DNA from: Promethearchaeota archaeon
GTDB taxonomy: Archaea > Asgardarchaeota > Lokiarchaeia > Sigyniarchaeales > SOKP01
DNA: 44,622 nucleotides
Assembly: GCA_019058015.1 (NCBI GenBank)
Contig: JAHLWH010000104.1
Coordinates: 1-44,622, forward strand
Direction of reading: 5' to 3'
In this document: positions 28,236-36,552 of the stretch, in pieces
Layout of the letters: the number at the start of each line of letters is the position of its first letter
How positions within the stretch are numbered: the first letter of the stretch is position 1
Notes under the pieces: generated by a model
The model's database searches: none
The model's input: only the letters and a program-made list of their open reading frames with translations
What the model was told of the DNA's origin: nothing
Made by a program: the position numbers and the translations under genes

Positions 28236-29576
28236 TTATTTTTCTGTAATATTATCAAGCGCATTTAAAGCAGATTCACTCACATAGTCGAATTTATCAT
28301 GTTCTAAATTTTTTAATCCGGTGATAACTTCTTGATTATCAACACCAATTTTTCCTAAGGCTTCAGAAGCTCTCCATCTAACATCAGGTTTCTTATCTTT
28401 TAATGACTCAATTAAAGCAGGAACTATTTTAGCAGCAAATAGACCAATATTCCCTAGAGAAAGTGCCGCTTCTCGTCTTACTATACTTTTTGAATCATTT
28501 AAAGCTTCTTGTAGAGCAATTATAGCATCTTCTGAATTTAGACCTATTCTTCCTAATGCTCTTGAAGCTTCTACCCGAACTGAACTTTTCGAATCCTTAA
28601 ATGATTCAATCAAACTTGGGATTGCAGCTGTTGCATTAATACCCATTCCCCCAATTGCAGAAATAATAAGAATTCTCATTTCCTTATTTGCTACTTTAAG
28701 TTCTTTGATTAAAGTAGAAATTGCTTCTTTACCGATACTACGAAGTGCATCAGCAGCTTTTCCACGAACATATTCAACCTTGTCATGTAGTAAAAATGAT
28801 AATTTTTCAAGTATTTCGGGATTAGCAAGTTTTAATTCTCCTAAAGCCTCAATTGCGCCCTTTCTAACGATAGGGTTTTTAGAATTTATAACTTCCAAAA
28901 TGGCTGGAACTGATTCTTCCCCTATCATTGCAAGGGTATCAATAACTCGATATCGTACCCTCCAATCTGGATCTTCAAGTGCCACTATAAGAGATGGAAT
29001 TGCTCTTGTAGAACCTTCACCAATCCTGCTTATTGCATGAGCAGAGGCATTTCTAACAGCCCAACCTATATCTTTTAGGCTATTCATTAAGTCGGGAATA
29101 GCATTATAGGCATCAGGACCTATTTTTCCAAGTGATTTAGCGGCTTCTGTTCGAATTTCTTCATTTTCATCATTTAGACTATTCATCAAATTAGATATTG
29201 ATTCTTGACTAGCGAAACCTATTTTTCCAAGAGAAATCACAACTTCTTTTCGAATCGACATTTCTTTATTATTAATATACCTACATAACTCGGGGATGGC
29301 ATCTTTTGCTGGAGCTCCTATTTTTCCTAATGATCGCGCAACTTCACGACATATACTCCAATCGTCATCTGCTAAACATTCCGCTAGATTGGATACTCCC
29401 AAGGTGGCTTTTTGACCAACTTCACCTAGTGCTAATACAGCATTAAATCGAATTGATCTAATCTCACTTTTTAAATATCTGATTATATCATTTATAACAG
29501 ATGGATCTTTTTCAACCCGTGCAACCACCAAATCAACTTTAGCATCTCTTAACAATTTTTCTATAGGTGCTGACAT
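28236..29576 (-). CDS. HEAT-repeat (PBS-lyase-type) protein
   Basis: The 446-residue protein is built of about thirteen repeats of 31-34 residues with the pattern (V/I)R..A...LG.IG, from about residue 40 to the C-terminus. It makes a curved helical scaffold for binding proteins and has no catalytic motif. There is no signal peptide or membrane segment, so it is cytoplasmic. The start codon sits 11 bases past livF, and the livF TAA is itself part of the TAAGGAGGTT ribosome binding site (29581-29590). This makes it an integral member of the transport operon and suggests it acts on or with the transporter or the ligase. Confidence 0.92.
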   Translation of the reverse strand: MSAPIEKLLRDAKVDLVVARVEKDPSVINDIIRYLKSEIRSIRFNAVLALGEVGQKATLGVSNLAECLADDDWSICREVARSLGKIGAPAKDAIPELCRYINNKEMSIRKEVVISLGKIGFASQESISNLMNSLNDENEEIRTEAAKSLGKIGPDAYNAIPDLMNSLKDIGWAVRNASAHAISRIGEGSTRAIPSLIVALEDPDWRVRYRVIDTLAMIGEESVPAILEVINSKNPIVRKGAIEALGELKLANPEILEKLSFLLHDKVEYVRGKAADALRSIGKEAISTLIKELKVANKEMRILIISAIGGMGINATAAIPSLIESFKDSKSSVRVEASRALGRIGLNSEDAIIALQEALNDSKSIVRREAALSLGNIGLFAAKIVPALIESLKDKKPDVRWRASEALGKIGVDNQEVITGLKNLEHDKFDYVSESALNALDNITEK

Positions 29577-29587
29577 TTTTAACCTCC

Positions 29588-30301
29588 TTATATTCCCAAA
29601 TAAACCTTTTTTATTCGTGGTTCTCTTTCAAGTTCTTCTTTAGTACCTCTAATTTCGATTTTTCCTTCTTCAAGAACATAAATATTCTCGCTTACAGCCA
29701 TAGCTAATACTGCGTCTTGTTCAATTAATAAAGTGGTTGTACCTTCATGTTTTATTTTTTTAATAGCTTCGAAAATCTTTGTTTTTACTTTTGGAGCCAA
29801 TCCTAAAGAAGGTTCATCCATTAAAAGAAGCTTTGGATTAGCCATCAATGCGCGACCTATTGCAAGCATTTGTTGTTCTCCCCCACTGAGGGTTCCTGCT
29901 CGCTGTTTTTGACGTTCTTTAAGACGTGGGAATATTTCGAATATAAAATTTAGTAGTTCATGATATTTTTTCTTATCTTTAAGTGAATAAGCTCCCATTT
30001 CAAGGTTTTCAAGAACGGACATATCATAAAATAATCTTCGACGCTCTGGACAATGAGCTATACCCTTTCTAGCAATCTGATAAGCTTCCAACTCATCAAT
30101 CCTTTCACCCAGAAATATAACTTTCCCCCTATCAGGTTCCTCTAAACGGGATATTACTCGGAGCAGAGTTGATTTTCCTGCACCATTTGGCCCAATAACA
30201 GCATCTAATGATCCTTCTTCAACTGTTAAGTTAATTTCTTCAAGGGCTTTTGCTTTATCATAATAATGGTAAATTTTTCTCATCTCAAGCAAATACACCA
30301 C
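29588..30301 (-). CDS. livF: Branched-chain-type ABC transporter ATPase LivF
   Basis: One of two ATPase subunits of a HAAT-type (branched-chain amino acid or amide) importer; 237 residues, typical. Walker A GPNGAGKST near 37, the signature LSGGEQQ, and Walker B LLLMDEP are all present. The start is ambiguous. GTG at 30301 overlaps livG by 17 bases, but a TTG at 30292 lies 5 bases after GAGGTG and would give MLEMRKIYHYY, which better fits the usual start of LivF. Confidence 0.92.
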   Translation of the reverse strand: MVYLLEMRKIYHYYDKAKALEEINLTVEEGSLDAVIGPNGAGKSTLLRVISRLEEPDRGKVIFLGERIDELEAYQIARKGIAHCPERRRLFYDMSVLENLEMGAYSLKDKKKYHELLNFIFEIFPRLKERQKQRAGTLSGGEQQMLAIGRALMANPKLLLMDEPSLGLAPKVKTKIFEAIKKIKHEGTTTLLIEQDAVLAMAVSENIYVLEEGKIEIRGTKEELEREPRIKKVYLGI

Positions 30302-31025
30302 CTCTACCTAAATATGCTTCAAGTACAAGTTTATGATTGGCAACCTCCTGAGGGGGCCCATCAGTGATGACTTTGCCTTGATGCATAGCAATCACTCTTG
30401 GAACTAAATTCATTAATTCGCGTAATACATGCCCTGTAATAAAAATTGTAACACCTTCATTACTTAATCGTCTTATTAACGCATGTATATGTTCCTGTTC
30501 TTCATAAGAGAGACCACTGAATGGTTCATCAAGAAGAAGTATCTGGGGATTAGTACCTGCAGCTTTACCAATCTCAAGTCTTCTCAAATCACCGTGAGGT
30601 AATATAACTGGTGGGAACCTAGCTTTATCTATAAGTCCCACTTCGGAAAGAATTCTACTCGCATACTGATCAATTCCTACTTTCTCAGCAGCCTTCTTAC
30701 CTCTCGGTGAAAGACATGCAACAGAAACATTATCAAGCACTGACATATAATGAAATGATCTAACTAACTGAAATGTTCTCACAAGACCCAAATTTACAAT
30801 TTGGAAAGGTTTTAACCCAGTAATATCCATCCCATCAAATCTGATTGAGCCCGCGTTAGGTTTTTCAAATCCAGAAATTAAATTAAAAACAGTAGTTTTG
30901 CCAGCACCATTTGGACCAATAAGCCCTATAAATTCTCCTCGTTGTATTTCAAAACTGAAGTCGTTAACAGCTGTTAATCCACCAAACTTTTTTGTTAAAT
31001 TTTTAACTTCCAAAATTACTCCCAT
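30285..31025 (-). CDS. livG: Branched-chain-type ABC transporter ATPase LivG
   Basis: The second ATPase subunit of the HAAT-type importer (246 residues). Walker A is GPNGAGKTT at 37-45 and Walker B is LLLDEPFSGL. The signature is unusual, reading LPHGDLRRLE where LSYGQQRRLE or LSGGQ is expected; the LivG family often varies here. An ATG start follows livM by 44 bases, in which a poly-T and (TA)n tract could be an internal promoter. It forms a heterodimer with LivF. Confidence 0.92.
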   Translation of the reverse strand: MGVILEVKNLTKKFGGLTAVNDFSFEIQRGEFIGLIGPNGAGKTTVFNLISGFEKPNAGSIRFDGMDITGLKPFQIVNLGLVRTFQLVRSFHYMSVLDNVSVACLSPRGKKAAEKVGIDQYASRILSEVGLIDKARFPPVILPHGDLRRLEIGKAAGTNPQILLLDEPFSGLSYEEQEHIHALIRRLSNEGVTIFITGHVLRELMNLVPRVIAMHQGKVITDGPPQEVANHKLVLEAYLGRGGVFA

Positions 31026-31052
31026 TTTCTAAATCAACATTTTCTTTTTTTT

Positions 31053-31065
31053 TTATATATATATA
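31053..31065 (-). promoter_or_regulatory. Candidate internal TATA element before livG
   Basis: A tract of alternating T and A (read on the minus strand as GGTATATATATATATAAA) lies about 30-40 bases before the livG start, between livM and livG. As a TATA box it would start a nearly leaderless livG-livF-HEAT transcript. It could equally be a simple AT tract. Confidence 0.25.
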
Positions 31066-31069
31066 CCTT

Positions 31070-32194
31070 TTATCTTCCTAATAAGAAATCATAAAATTCT
31101 CTAAGATGTTCCAAGGCTGGCTTTAATATTCCTTGTTCAGCAAAACGGATCATAATTACTAAGATGATAGCAGAAATTAATGTTGGAAAAAACAGAAAAA
31201 CTGTACCCCACATTCCCAAAGGTTTAAATAATTCATTTAGTATAACCCAATAGACAAAAGCTCCCAAAACAGAACCAGATATTGTAGCGAGCCCACCTAA
31301 TGCTACCATAACAATTGCATAAAATGAGTAGAGAGCTAGAAAAACCGAAGGATTTACAGCTCTTGAATTCAACGAAAAAAGTGAGCCAGCAATCCCAGCA
31401 AAAAAACCACTAATCATAAATGCAATTAATTTATATTTCGTTGTATTGATACCTGAGGCATCCGCAGCTGATTCATCATCACGGATTGCTTTAAATATAG
31501 TTCCAATATTTGATTTAATAATAATGATTAAAATAACAAAAGAGATTATCATAATAATCAAAATGTAGAGGAAAGTTATAATAAGGTCTTCTGACATTGC
31601 GGGAAGTCCTGAGATTCCTTCTGTGCTTCCAAGAATGTCCTTTAATTCCCCCGACATAAATAAATTAAACAAAATTAAACTAAATGCCATGGTTCCTAAT
31701 GCTAAATATGGTCCTTTTAACCTAAGACAGGGAATGCCAACAATCAAACCAACTAATACAGCCACAACAGCCCCAATGATCATAGAAAAAAACCAAGGTA
31801 ATCCAGCCATTTTAACAAAAGCTGCTGCGACATAAGCCCCTACTCCGAAAAAAACGGAATGCCCAAAACTGGTCTGTCCCGTAAATCCCGCCAAGAGATC
31901 CCAACTGGCAGCAAAAATTGAAAAAATCAAGAAAGAAATTAAAATAGTTGTAATGTAATCATCCATAGTAATAAGTGGAATAAGAATCGTGCCAATTATA
32001 CATAATATAGTTAAGCTTCCTCTGAAAGTAAAAATCCACTCTTTAAAACTTTTTACTTGATGAGGAATTTCTTTATATAAATTTCTAGTCGCTCTTGGTA
32101 TCCCTAGAAAAAAATTTTTAGAACCCGATACAGCATCAGAAAGTTTCCTTCTAATTTTTTTAGGCAATTTTTTATTATACCTCCTTCTTTCCAA
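31070..32194 (-). CDS. livM: Branched-chain-type ABC transporter permease LivM
   Basis: A 374-residue permease of the importer. Segments include SWDLLAGFTGQTSFGHSVFFGVGAY, the typical LivM substrate-path motif, and the C-terminal half with GINTTKYKLIAFMISGFFAG. It has an N-terminal extension of about 50 basic residues before the first membrane helix. The TTG at 32194 overlaps livH by 20 bases. AAGGAGGT just before the livH stop points to a second TTG at 32167 (residue 10) as the true start, which would remove nine residues. Confidence 0.9.
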   Translation of the reverse strand: MERRRYNKKLPKKIRRKLSDAVSGSKNFFLGIPRATRNLYKEIPHQVKSFKEWIFTFRGSLTILCIIGTILIPLITMDDYITTILISFLIFSIFAASWDLLAGFTGQTSFGHSVFFGVGAYVAAAFVKMAGLPWFFSMIIGAVVAVLVGLIVGIPCLRLKGPYLALGTMAFSLILFNLFMSGELKDILGSTEGISGLPAMSEDLIITFLYILIIMIISFVILIIIIKSNIGTIFKAIRDDESAADASGINTTKYKLIAFMISGFFAGIAGSLFSLNSRAVNPSVFLALYSFYAIVMVALGGLATISGSVLGAFVYWVILNELFKPLGMWGTVFLFFPTLISAIILVIMIRFAEQGILKPALEHLREFYDFLLGR

Positions 32195-33038
32195 GCAAAC
32201 CTTGAGGTCTAACTAAAAGCATAACTACGATAACTAAAAGTGGAAATACTGTAGCTAAAGTTGGACTAATAAAAACACTGCAAAACGTTTTTGCATACCC
32301 CATAATAAAGGCTCCAAGGACACATCCTGAGGTACTTCCCATACCTCCAAAAACAGTAACTGCAAAAGCGCTTAATAGAAAACCCCATCCCATATCAACT
32401 GTTATAGCAGAAGTGGGAGCATATAAAATTGCAGCCATACCTGCAAGAAGAGCAGAGATCATAATAGTTATCATAAGGATTCTATCTGCATTAATGCCCA
32501 TAAGCAACGCTGCTTCACGATCTTGGGAAACAGCACGAATTGATTTTCCTATCTTTGTTTTGCTAATAAATAATCCAATCAAAGATACAAGAATTAAAGA
32601 TCCAATTATTACAAAAATGAACTGAATTGGGAACGTAACTCCTAAAAACTCTATGCTACCGAAAATAAAAGGAGAAATATAATGTGGTTTTATTCCAGCT
32701 ATTACTTTTACAAACTCCTGCATGAAAACGGCAAATGCAAATGTAACAATCACAACTCCTATGTGAGAGCCTTGTAAAGGTTTTATCAGAGCTAGATAAA
32801 TAACACCTCCTACACTTATTGCAATAATTAATGAGAGTATTATACTAATTATAAGATTAATAAATAAAACCCTAGAGGTTATGTAAAATACATAACAAGT
32901 AATTAAATAAAATGCACCGTGTCCTAAATTCAAAACACCACCTACACCATAAACCAAAGAAAAACCTAAAGCAAGCAGTGCTAATACTGACCCTTGCACT
33001 GTTCCAAAAATTAATACATTCTCAATTTGAAATATCAT
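32175..33038 (-). CDS. livH: Branched-chain-type ABC transporter permease LivH
   Basis: A 287-residue integral membrane permease with about eight segments and the typical LivH motifs GLVYGVGGVLNLGHGAFYLI-like (first helix loop) and TVFGGMGSTSGCVLGAFIMGYAKT (EAA-like region). It pairs with LivM to form the channel. An ATG start follows a 426-base gap from livK, an unusually long break in a liv operon. Its last codons contain the ribosome binding site of livM. Confidence 0.92.
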   Translation of the reverse strand: MIFQIENVLIFGTVQGSVLALLALGFSLVYGVGGVLNLGHGAFYLITCYVFYITSRVLFINLIISIILSLIIAISVGGVIYLALIKPLQGSHIGVVIVTFAFAVFMQEFVKVIAGIKPHYISPFIFGSIEFLGVTFPIQFIFVIIGSLILVSLIGLFISKTKIGKSIRAVSQDREAALLMGINADRILMITIMISALLAGMAAILYAPTSAITVDMGWGFLLSAFAVTVFGGMGSTSGCVLGAFIMGYAKTFCSVFISPTLATVFPLLVIVVMLLVRPQGLLGKKEV

Positions 33039-33464
33039 ATCAATTCATGCTCATTTAATCGTTATTTATGGTAAAATTTGATATTATTTTTATTACTTTT
33101 TATTTAACTTAAAGCTTTAAAAACGTTTTCTTTTTCTGATTCAAGAATTTATTATAATTTATTGACATTATTTAGAAATTCTTTTACACACATTTGTTTA
33201 TTTTTCTTAATAACACTCTTTTTTTTCATAAGAATTATTTTAAATCGTTAAATAAATAATTTTAAGGATATCAAAAATAAGTGAAACAATAAATTGTAAT
33301 AGATAATAAAATTTCATTTCTTTTGAGATCAGCTAATTCTTTTTAATTTTTAAGCATAAATTCTGATTTTGAGATAGATAAATTAATAAAAATGGGTAAA
33401 AAGAATAGTTGATATTATTAATTTAAAAAAAAAAATAGAGTTAAATTTGTCTTTCTTGTTAAAT
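33039..33464. other. Intergenic gap between livK and livH
   Basis: No convincing gene is seen. Just after the livK stop the leftward transcript would carry a run of eleven U (33425-33435), a likely terminator. The rest is AT-rich; it must carry any promoter for livH, and several TATA-like boxes exist but none stands out. This layout would let livK be made in excess over the permeases. Confidence 0.45.
33425..33435 (-). terminator. U-tract terminator after livK
   Basis: Eleven consecutive A on the plus strand give U11 at the end of the leftward livK transcript, about 30 bases after its stop. Archaeal termination relies mainly on such U-tracts, so partial termination here is likely. Confidence 0.5.
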
Positions 33465-34850
33465 TTAATCGTTGATACCCCAAGATGGATATGTTATAGG
33501 TGCTGTTACAATAGAGTCTGGATAAAGAGCACCAGCAGTTGTTATGACCTCCTTTACTCCGCCCGCTTGCCATTGCACGAATAATCCGGTGCCATATGGC
33601 CAACCTGCCATTACATCATGAGATTCTGTAAATGCAAATTTGAGTGTCGACACTGAAGTTGTACTTGGATTTTCAGGAGTAATTGTCTCCAATTGAGCCA
33701 CAAGGTCATCAGAATCAATGGAATCACATGCTTCAATCACGTCTTTCATCATATATATGCTGTCATAGGAACCTACGGCGATATAAAGAGGTGATTCACC
33801 AAAATGATCTATCCAATTATCCCAAAACGCAATTGAAGTTGGTGTTTTATTGGTACGAGCTAATGTTTGCATTACTATTTCGTGTTCGCAACCGCCATTT
33901 GTATCAAACCAGTAAGAATCCAACTGTGCTTGAACATTAATACCAGCAATAAGACATTTTGCTTCAATTTGTGCATATTGAGTGGATAAAGTAATCCCTG
34001 TCGTTCCAGATATTATGGGAAGAACTACTTGAGCTCCAAGATCTTGAATACCTTGCCACATTGTGGCGTAATCTTCTGATGTAGCTGTGATTGAATAAGG
34101 TATATCATCCAAAATCTCCCAACCGAAATAAGGTAAGTAAGTCTTTAGAACGCCATCCATTGGAAGTGTCCAGTCAAGATCCTCTCTAACAATCACAACT
34201 TTATTAATTGGTTTACCTAATTCTGCCGTCATGATTCCACCAAGTACAGCAAAAAGAGTAATAATTTGTCCTCCTAAGATTGAGGAGTTAGTAGGCATCG
34301 TTCGGAACATATATTTATATGTGTCGTAGTCATCAATAACCTGTTGGCAGAAAATATCTGTAGATGCACCAGTATTAATAAAGAGAATTTTTTCATCCAT
34401 TACTATTTCTTGGTATGCTAATAACGACTCCGTTCTGAATCCACCAATGATAAAGTGGGGTTCATGTTGTGTCATCATTTTCGTTGCGGCAGTTGTTCCC
34501 TTGGTTATATCGAGCTGGGCGTCGGATTCAAAGGTATCCTCAGCTACAAGTCCAAAATAATACGTGTCAGTGCCGATTTTAAAGCCACCTTCTGTATTTA
34601 TCTCATCTGCTGCCAAATAACATCCATACCATGCACCTTCGCCTTGTATATCAGTTAATGAGCCCAGAACTCCGATTTTAATTATTCGATCACTCGCAAC
34701 ATCAGCTGGAGCTCCAGGAGTAACAAGAATACCCGTTTGTACTGCTCCATATTTAGGTGCCAAAAAAATTATTCCGAGTGGAATACCTACACCAGCGATA
34801 ATAGCAATTATAACAACGACAATAATTATATTTCTAGTTTTTGTTTCCAT
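33465..34850 (-). CDS. livK: Branched-chain-type ABC transporter substrate-binding protein LivK
   Basis: A 461-residue periplasmic-binding-protein-like receptor. A single membrane anchor at about 8-30 (IIIVVVIIAIIAGVGIPLGIIFL) is followed by the binding fold beginning KIGVLGSLTDIQGEGAWYG, with two alpha/beta domains of the Peripla_BP_6 type. It lacks a lipobox cysteine, so the anchor is the uncleaved helix. The ligand could be a branched-chain amino acid, amide or organic acid. GTGAT lies 7 bases before the ATG. Confidence 0.9.
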   Translation of the reverse strand: METKTRNIIIVVVIIAIIAGVGIPLGIIFLAPKYGAVQTGILVTPGAPADVASDRIIKIGVLGSLTDIQGEGAWYGCYLAADEINTEGGFKIGTDTYYFGLVAEDTFESDAQLDITKGTTAATKMMTQHEPHFIIGGFRTESLLAYQEIVMDEKILFINTGASTDIFCQQVIDDYDTYKYMFRTMPTNSSILGGQIITLFAVLGGIMTAELGKPINKVVIVREDLDWTLPMDGVLKTYLPYFGWEILDDIPYSITATSEDYATMWQGIQDLGAQVVLPIISGTTGITLSTQYAQIEAKCLIAGINVQAQLDSYWFDTNGGCEHEIVMQTLARTNKTPTSIAFWDNWIDHFGESPLYIAVGSYDSIYMMKDVIEACDSIDSDDLVAQLETITPENPSTTSVSTLKFAFTESHDVMAGWPYGTGLFVQWQAGGVKEVITTAGALYPDSIVTAPITYPSWGIND

Positions 34851-35154
34851 ATTTCATATCACTTTTTTAAAAATTTTTTATTGTTATATCGATTTAATAT
34901 TCATTTTATCTCTATTTAAATATTATCACATTTTTATTAAAAAAACATATTTTTGTTTGAAATTCATCAACAAATTTTATCATTTATGAGGATATAAAAA
35001 TATTCAATCAAATTTTTGTAAAAATGCAGAGATATTTAGGAGATTGATCAATTTTATGATAGAAATCCCACTAAGTTCCCAATAATAATTTCCATTTGTT
35101 AGAAGCGAGATTTCCTAAAATTGAAGAAAATATAAAAAGAAAAATTTTAATAAA
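34851..35154. other. Intergenic gap upstream of livK
   Basis: About 300 AT-rich bases between the M28 peptidase stop and the livK start, both on the minus strand. Besides the probable livK promoter nothing gene-like is visible. Confidence 0.45.
34913..34924 (-). promoter_or_regulatory. Candidate TATA box of the liv operon
   Basis: Reading leftward, AATATTTAAATA lies about 63-74 bases before the livK ATG, giving a leader of around 40 bases with GTGAT at 34858-34862 as ribosome binding site. TATA-like boxes are frequent in this AT-rich DNA. Confidence 0.35.
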
Positions 35155-36432
35155 TTAATTATTAGATTCATTAATCAAATAGCCGATACAAATCTTTAGT
35201 GCATTTGTGAGTGCAATCTTATTTACTATTTCTATATTATCTGTGGGTTGATGATAGAAAGACAAAAATTTGCTGAAATCCATTGATGCAAAAGTTGCTG
35301 CCTTAATTTTAACTTTAGAAAATGCAGTTGCGTCAGTTCCCCCACTAATTTGTCCTATAAGTTTCTCTATAAAACCAGAACCAAATGGTTTAATATTAAG
35401 ATCAACCAGATCAGCGGATTTATTTATTTTTTGCACTACTTCTGGTGAATGTCTCGTTCTTGTTGTAGGTTCATATTCTATTATATAAAATTTTTCATCA
35501 CTCTGAATGCCGTCCATGTTTATTATTTCTGCATTTCTTTTTTTTAATTCTTCAAAATGACGTGCTACATAGCGATAAGCACCCCTTAAGCCAGCTTCCT
35601 CGCATCCAAATGAGATTAAACGAATTTCTGTGTTATTAGGAATAATTTGTTTATGAATTTTAAGATATTTTCCGAGACCTAATATAACAGCAACAGCACT
35701 AAGATTATCAATAGCTCCTGGTACTTTATTCGCTTTTTCGCCACTTGATACGAAAAGAAATAACCCAATAAAAGCAGGGATGCCAATTATAAAGAGAATA
35801 ACTGTAAAATTATAAAATAACGCATATTCCAAGTTAAAAAATATTATGATAAATATAATTATTGAAACTATTATCCATATAAACAATACACTCAATCCCA
35901 AAAAAATAATAATTACATACCCAAACTTTAAATATCGTAAAAGGTTAAATTGTAGAGCACTATCGAGGTGTCCTGAAAAAATAATAATTTTTTTAAATTC
36001 TCCTTTTGCTTTAATCTTTCCTACGACGTTTTGCGAATCCTTTTCTTTAAATAATTTATCTATAAACTCTCGATAATTAAAAAATTCGTTCCAAAGTATC
36101 AAGAATGCAAAGATATTAAGAATCACAGCGATAGTAATTACTAATATACGTGAGAGCAAATTTGGTGCAATAAATGGCATTAATAAAAAGTTTAAAATTG
36201 AGATGCTAATTAGTAAAATGTCAATCCTTATCCACCCCAAAAAAGCCCGTGGGTGACACTTAAATGGTTCAACATTAACTTCATCACAAGTCTTTTCAAG
36301 TTCTTTTTTAATATAATCGGCTGCTTGTGCTTCTGCAGGACTACATGGCATTCTTGGTCCAAATTTATCTATAATATCTTTTATAACATTATACATATAT
36401 TCGGAATCATCATTTGAAATTTCAACTTTCAT
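35155..36432 (-). CDS. M28-family zinc aminopeptidase with membrane segments
   Basis: A 425-residue metallopeptidase with the two-zinc residues of family M28: His155 and Asp157 (GHLDSAL), Asp242 (AIDNLS), Glu278-Glu279 (GCEEAG), an Asp near 305 (NMDG) and a His near 399 (FYHQPTDN). Two hydrophobic regions are inserted: 69-118 before the catalytic half, and 170-228 between the first and second zinc motifs. This makes it a membrane-embedded enzyme with the active site probably outside. It likely trims peptides, and sits next to an amino-acid-type importer. Confidence 0.85.
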   Translation of the reverse strand: MKVEISNDDSEYMYNVIKDIIDKFGPRMPCSPAEAQAADYIKKELEKTCDEVNVEPFKCHPRAFLGWIRIDILLISISILNFLLMPFIAPNLLSRILVITIAVILNIFAFLILWNEFFNYREFIDKLFKEKDSQNVVGKIKAKGEFKKIIIFSGHLDSALQFNLLRYLKFGYVIIIFLGLSVLFIWIIVSIIIFIIIFFNLEYALFYNFTVILFIIGIPAFIGLFLFVSSGEKANKVPGAIDNLSAVAVILGLGKYLKIHKQIIPNNTEIRLISFGCEEAGLRGAYRYVARHFEELKKRNAEIINMDGIQSDEKFYIIEYEPTTRTRHSPEVVQKINKSADLVDLNIKPFGSGFIEKLIGQISGGTDATAFSKVKIKAATFASMDFSKFLSFYHQPTDNIEIVNKIALTNALKICIGYLINESNN

Positions 36433-36499
36433 TATTATCGCAATAATTATGACTATTAAAAGATAATTAGATTTTCTTTAATAAAAGAGTTTAAGGTTA

Positions 36500-36527
36500 T
36501 TTTTAATTTCCCTTGTTTTTAATTAAA
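36500..36527 (-). repeat. Left copy of the 28-bp inverted repeat
   Basis: The core is TTTTAATTTCCCTTGT on the plus strand (36501-36516). It is the reverse complement of the copy at 37820-37847, with two mismatches over 28 bases. It lies downstream of the tnpB stop and about 70-95 bases upstream of the M28 gene start. Confidence 0.6.
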
Positions 36528-36552
36528 ATTTAATTCTATTTAACTATTTTTG

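Noticed and set aside
28705..29040. Open frame of 111 codons on the plus strand
   Set aside because: Antisense to the HEAT-repeat gene; the periodic sequence of the repeats creates the open frame.
28236..29576. Tandem DNA repeats in the HEAT gene as a mobile or satellite array
   Set aside because: The repetition is at protein level with period about 31-34 residues and diverged DNA, as expected for HEAT repeats.
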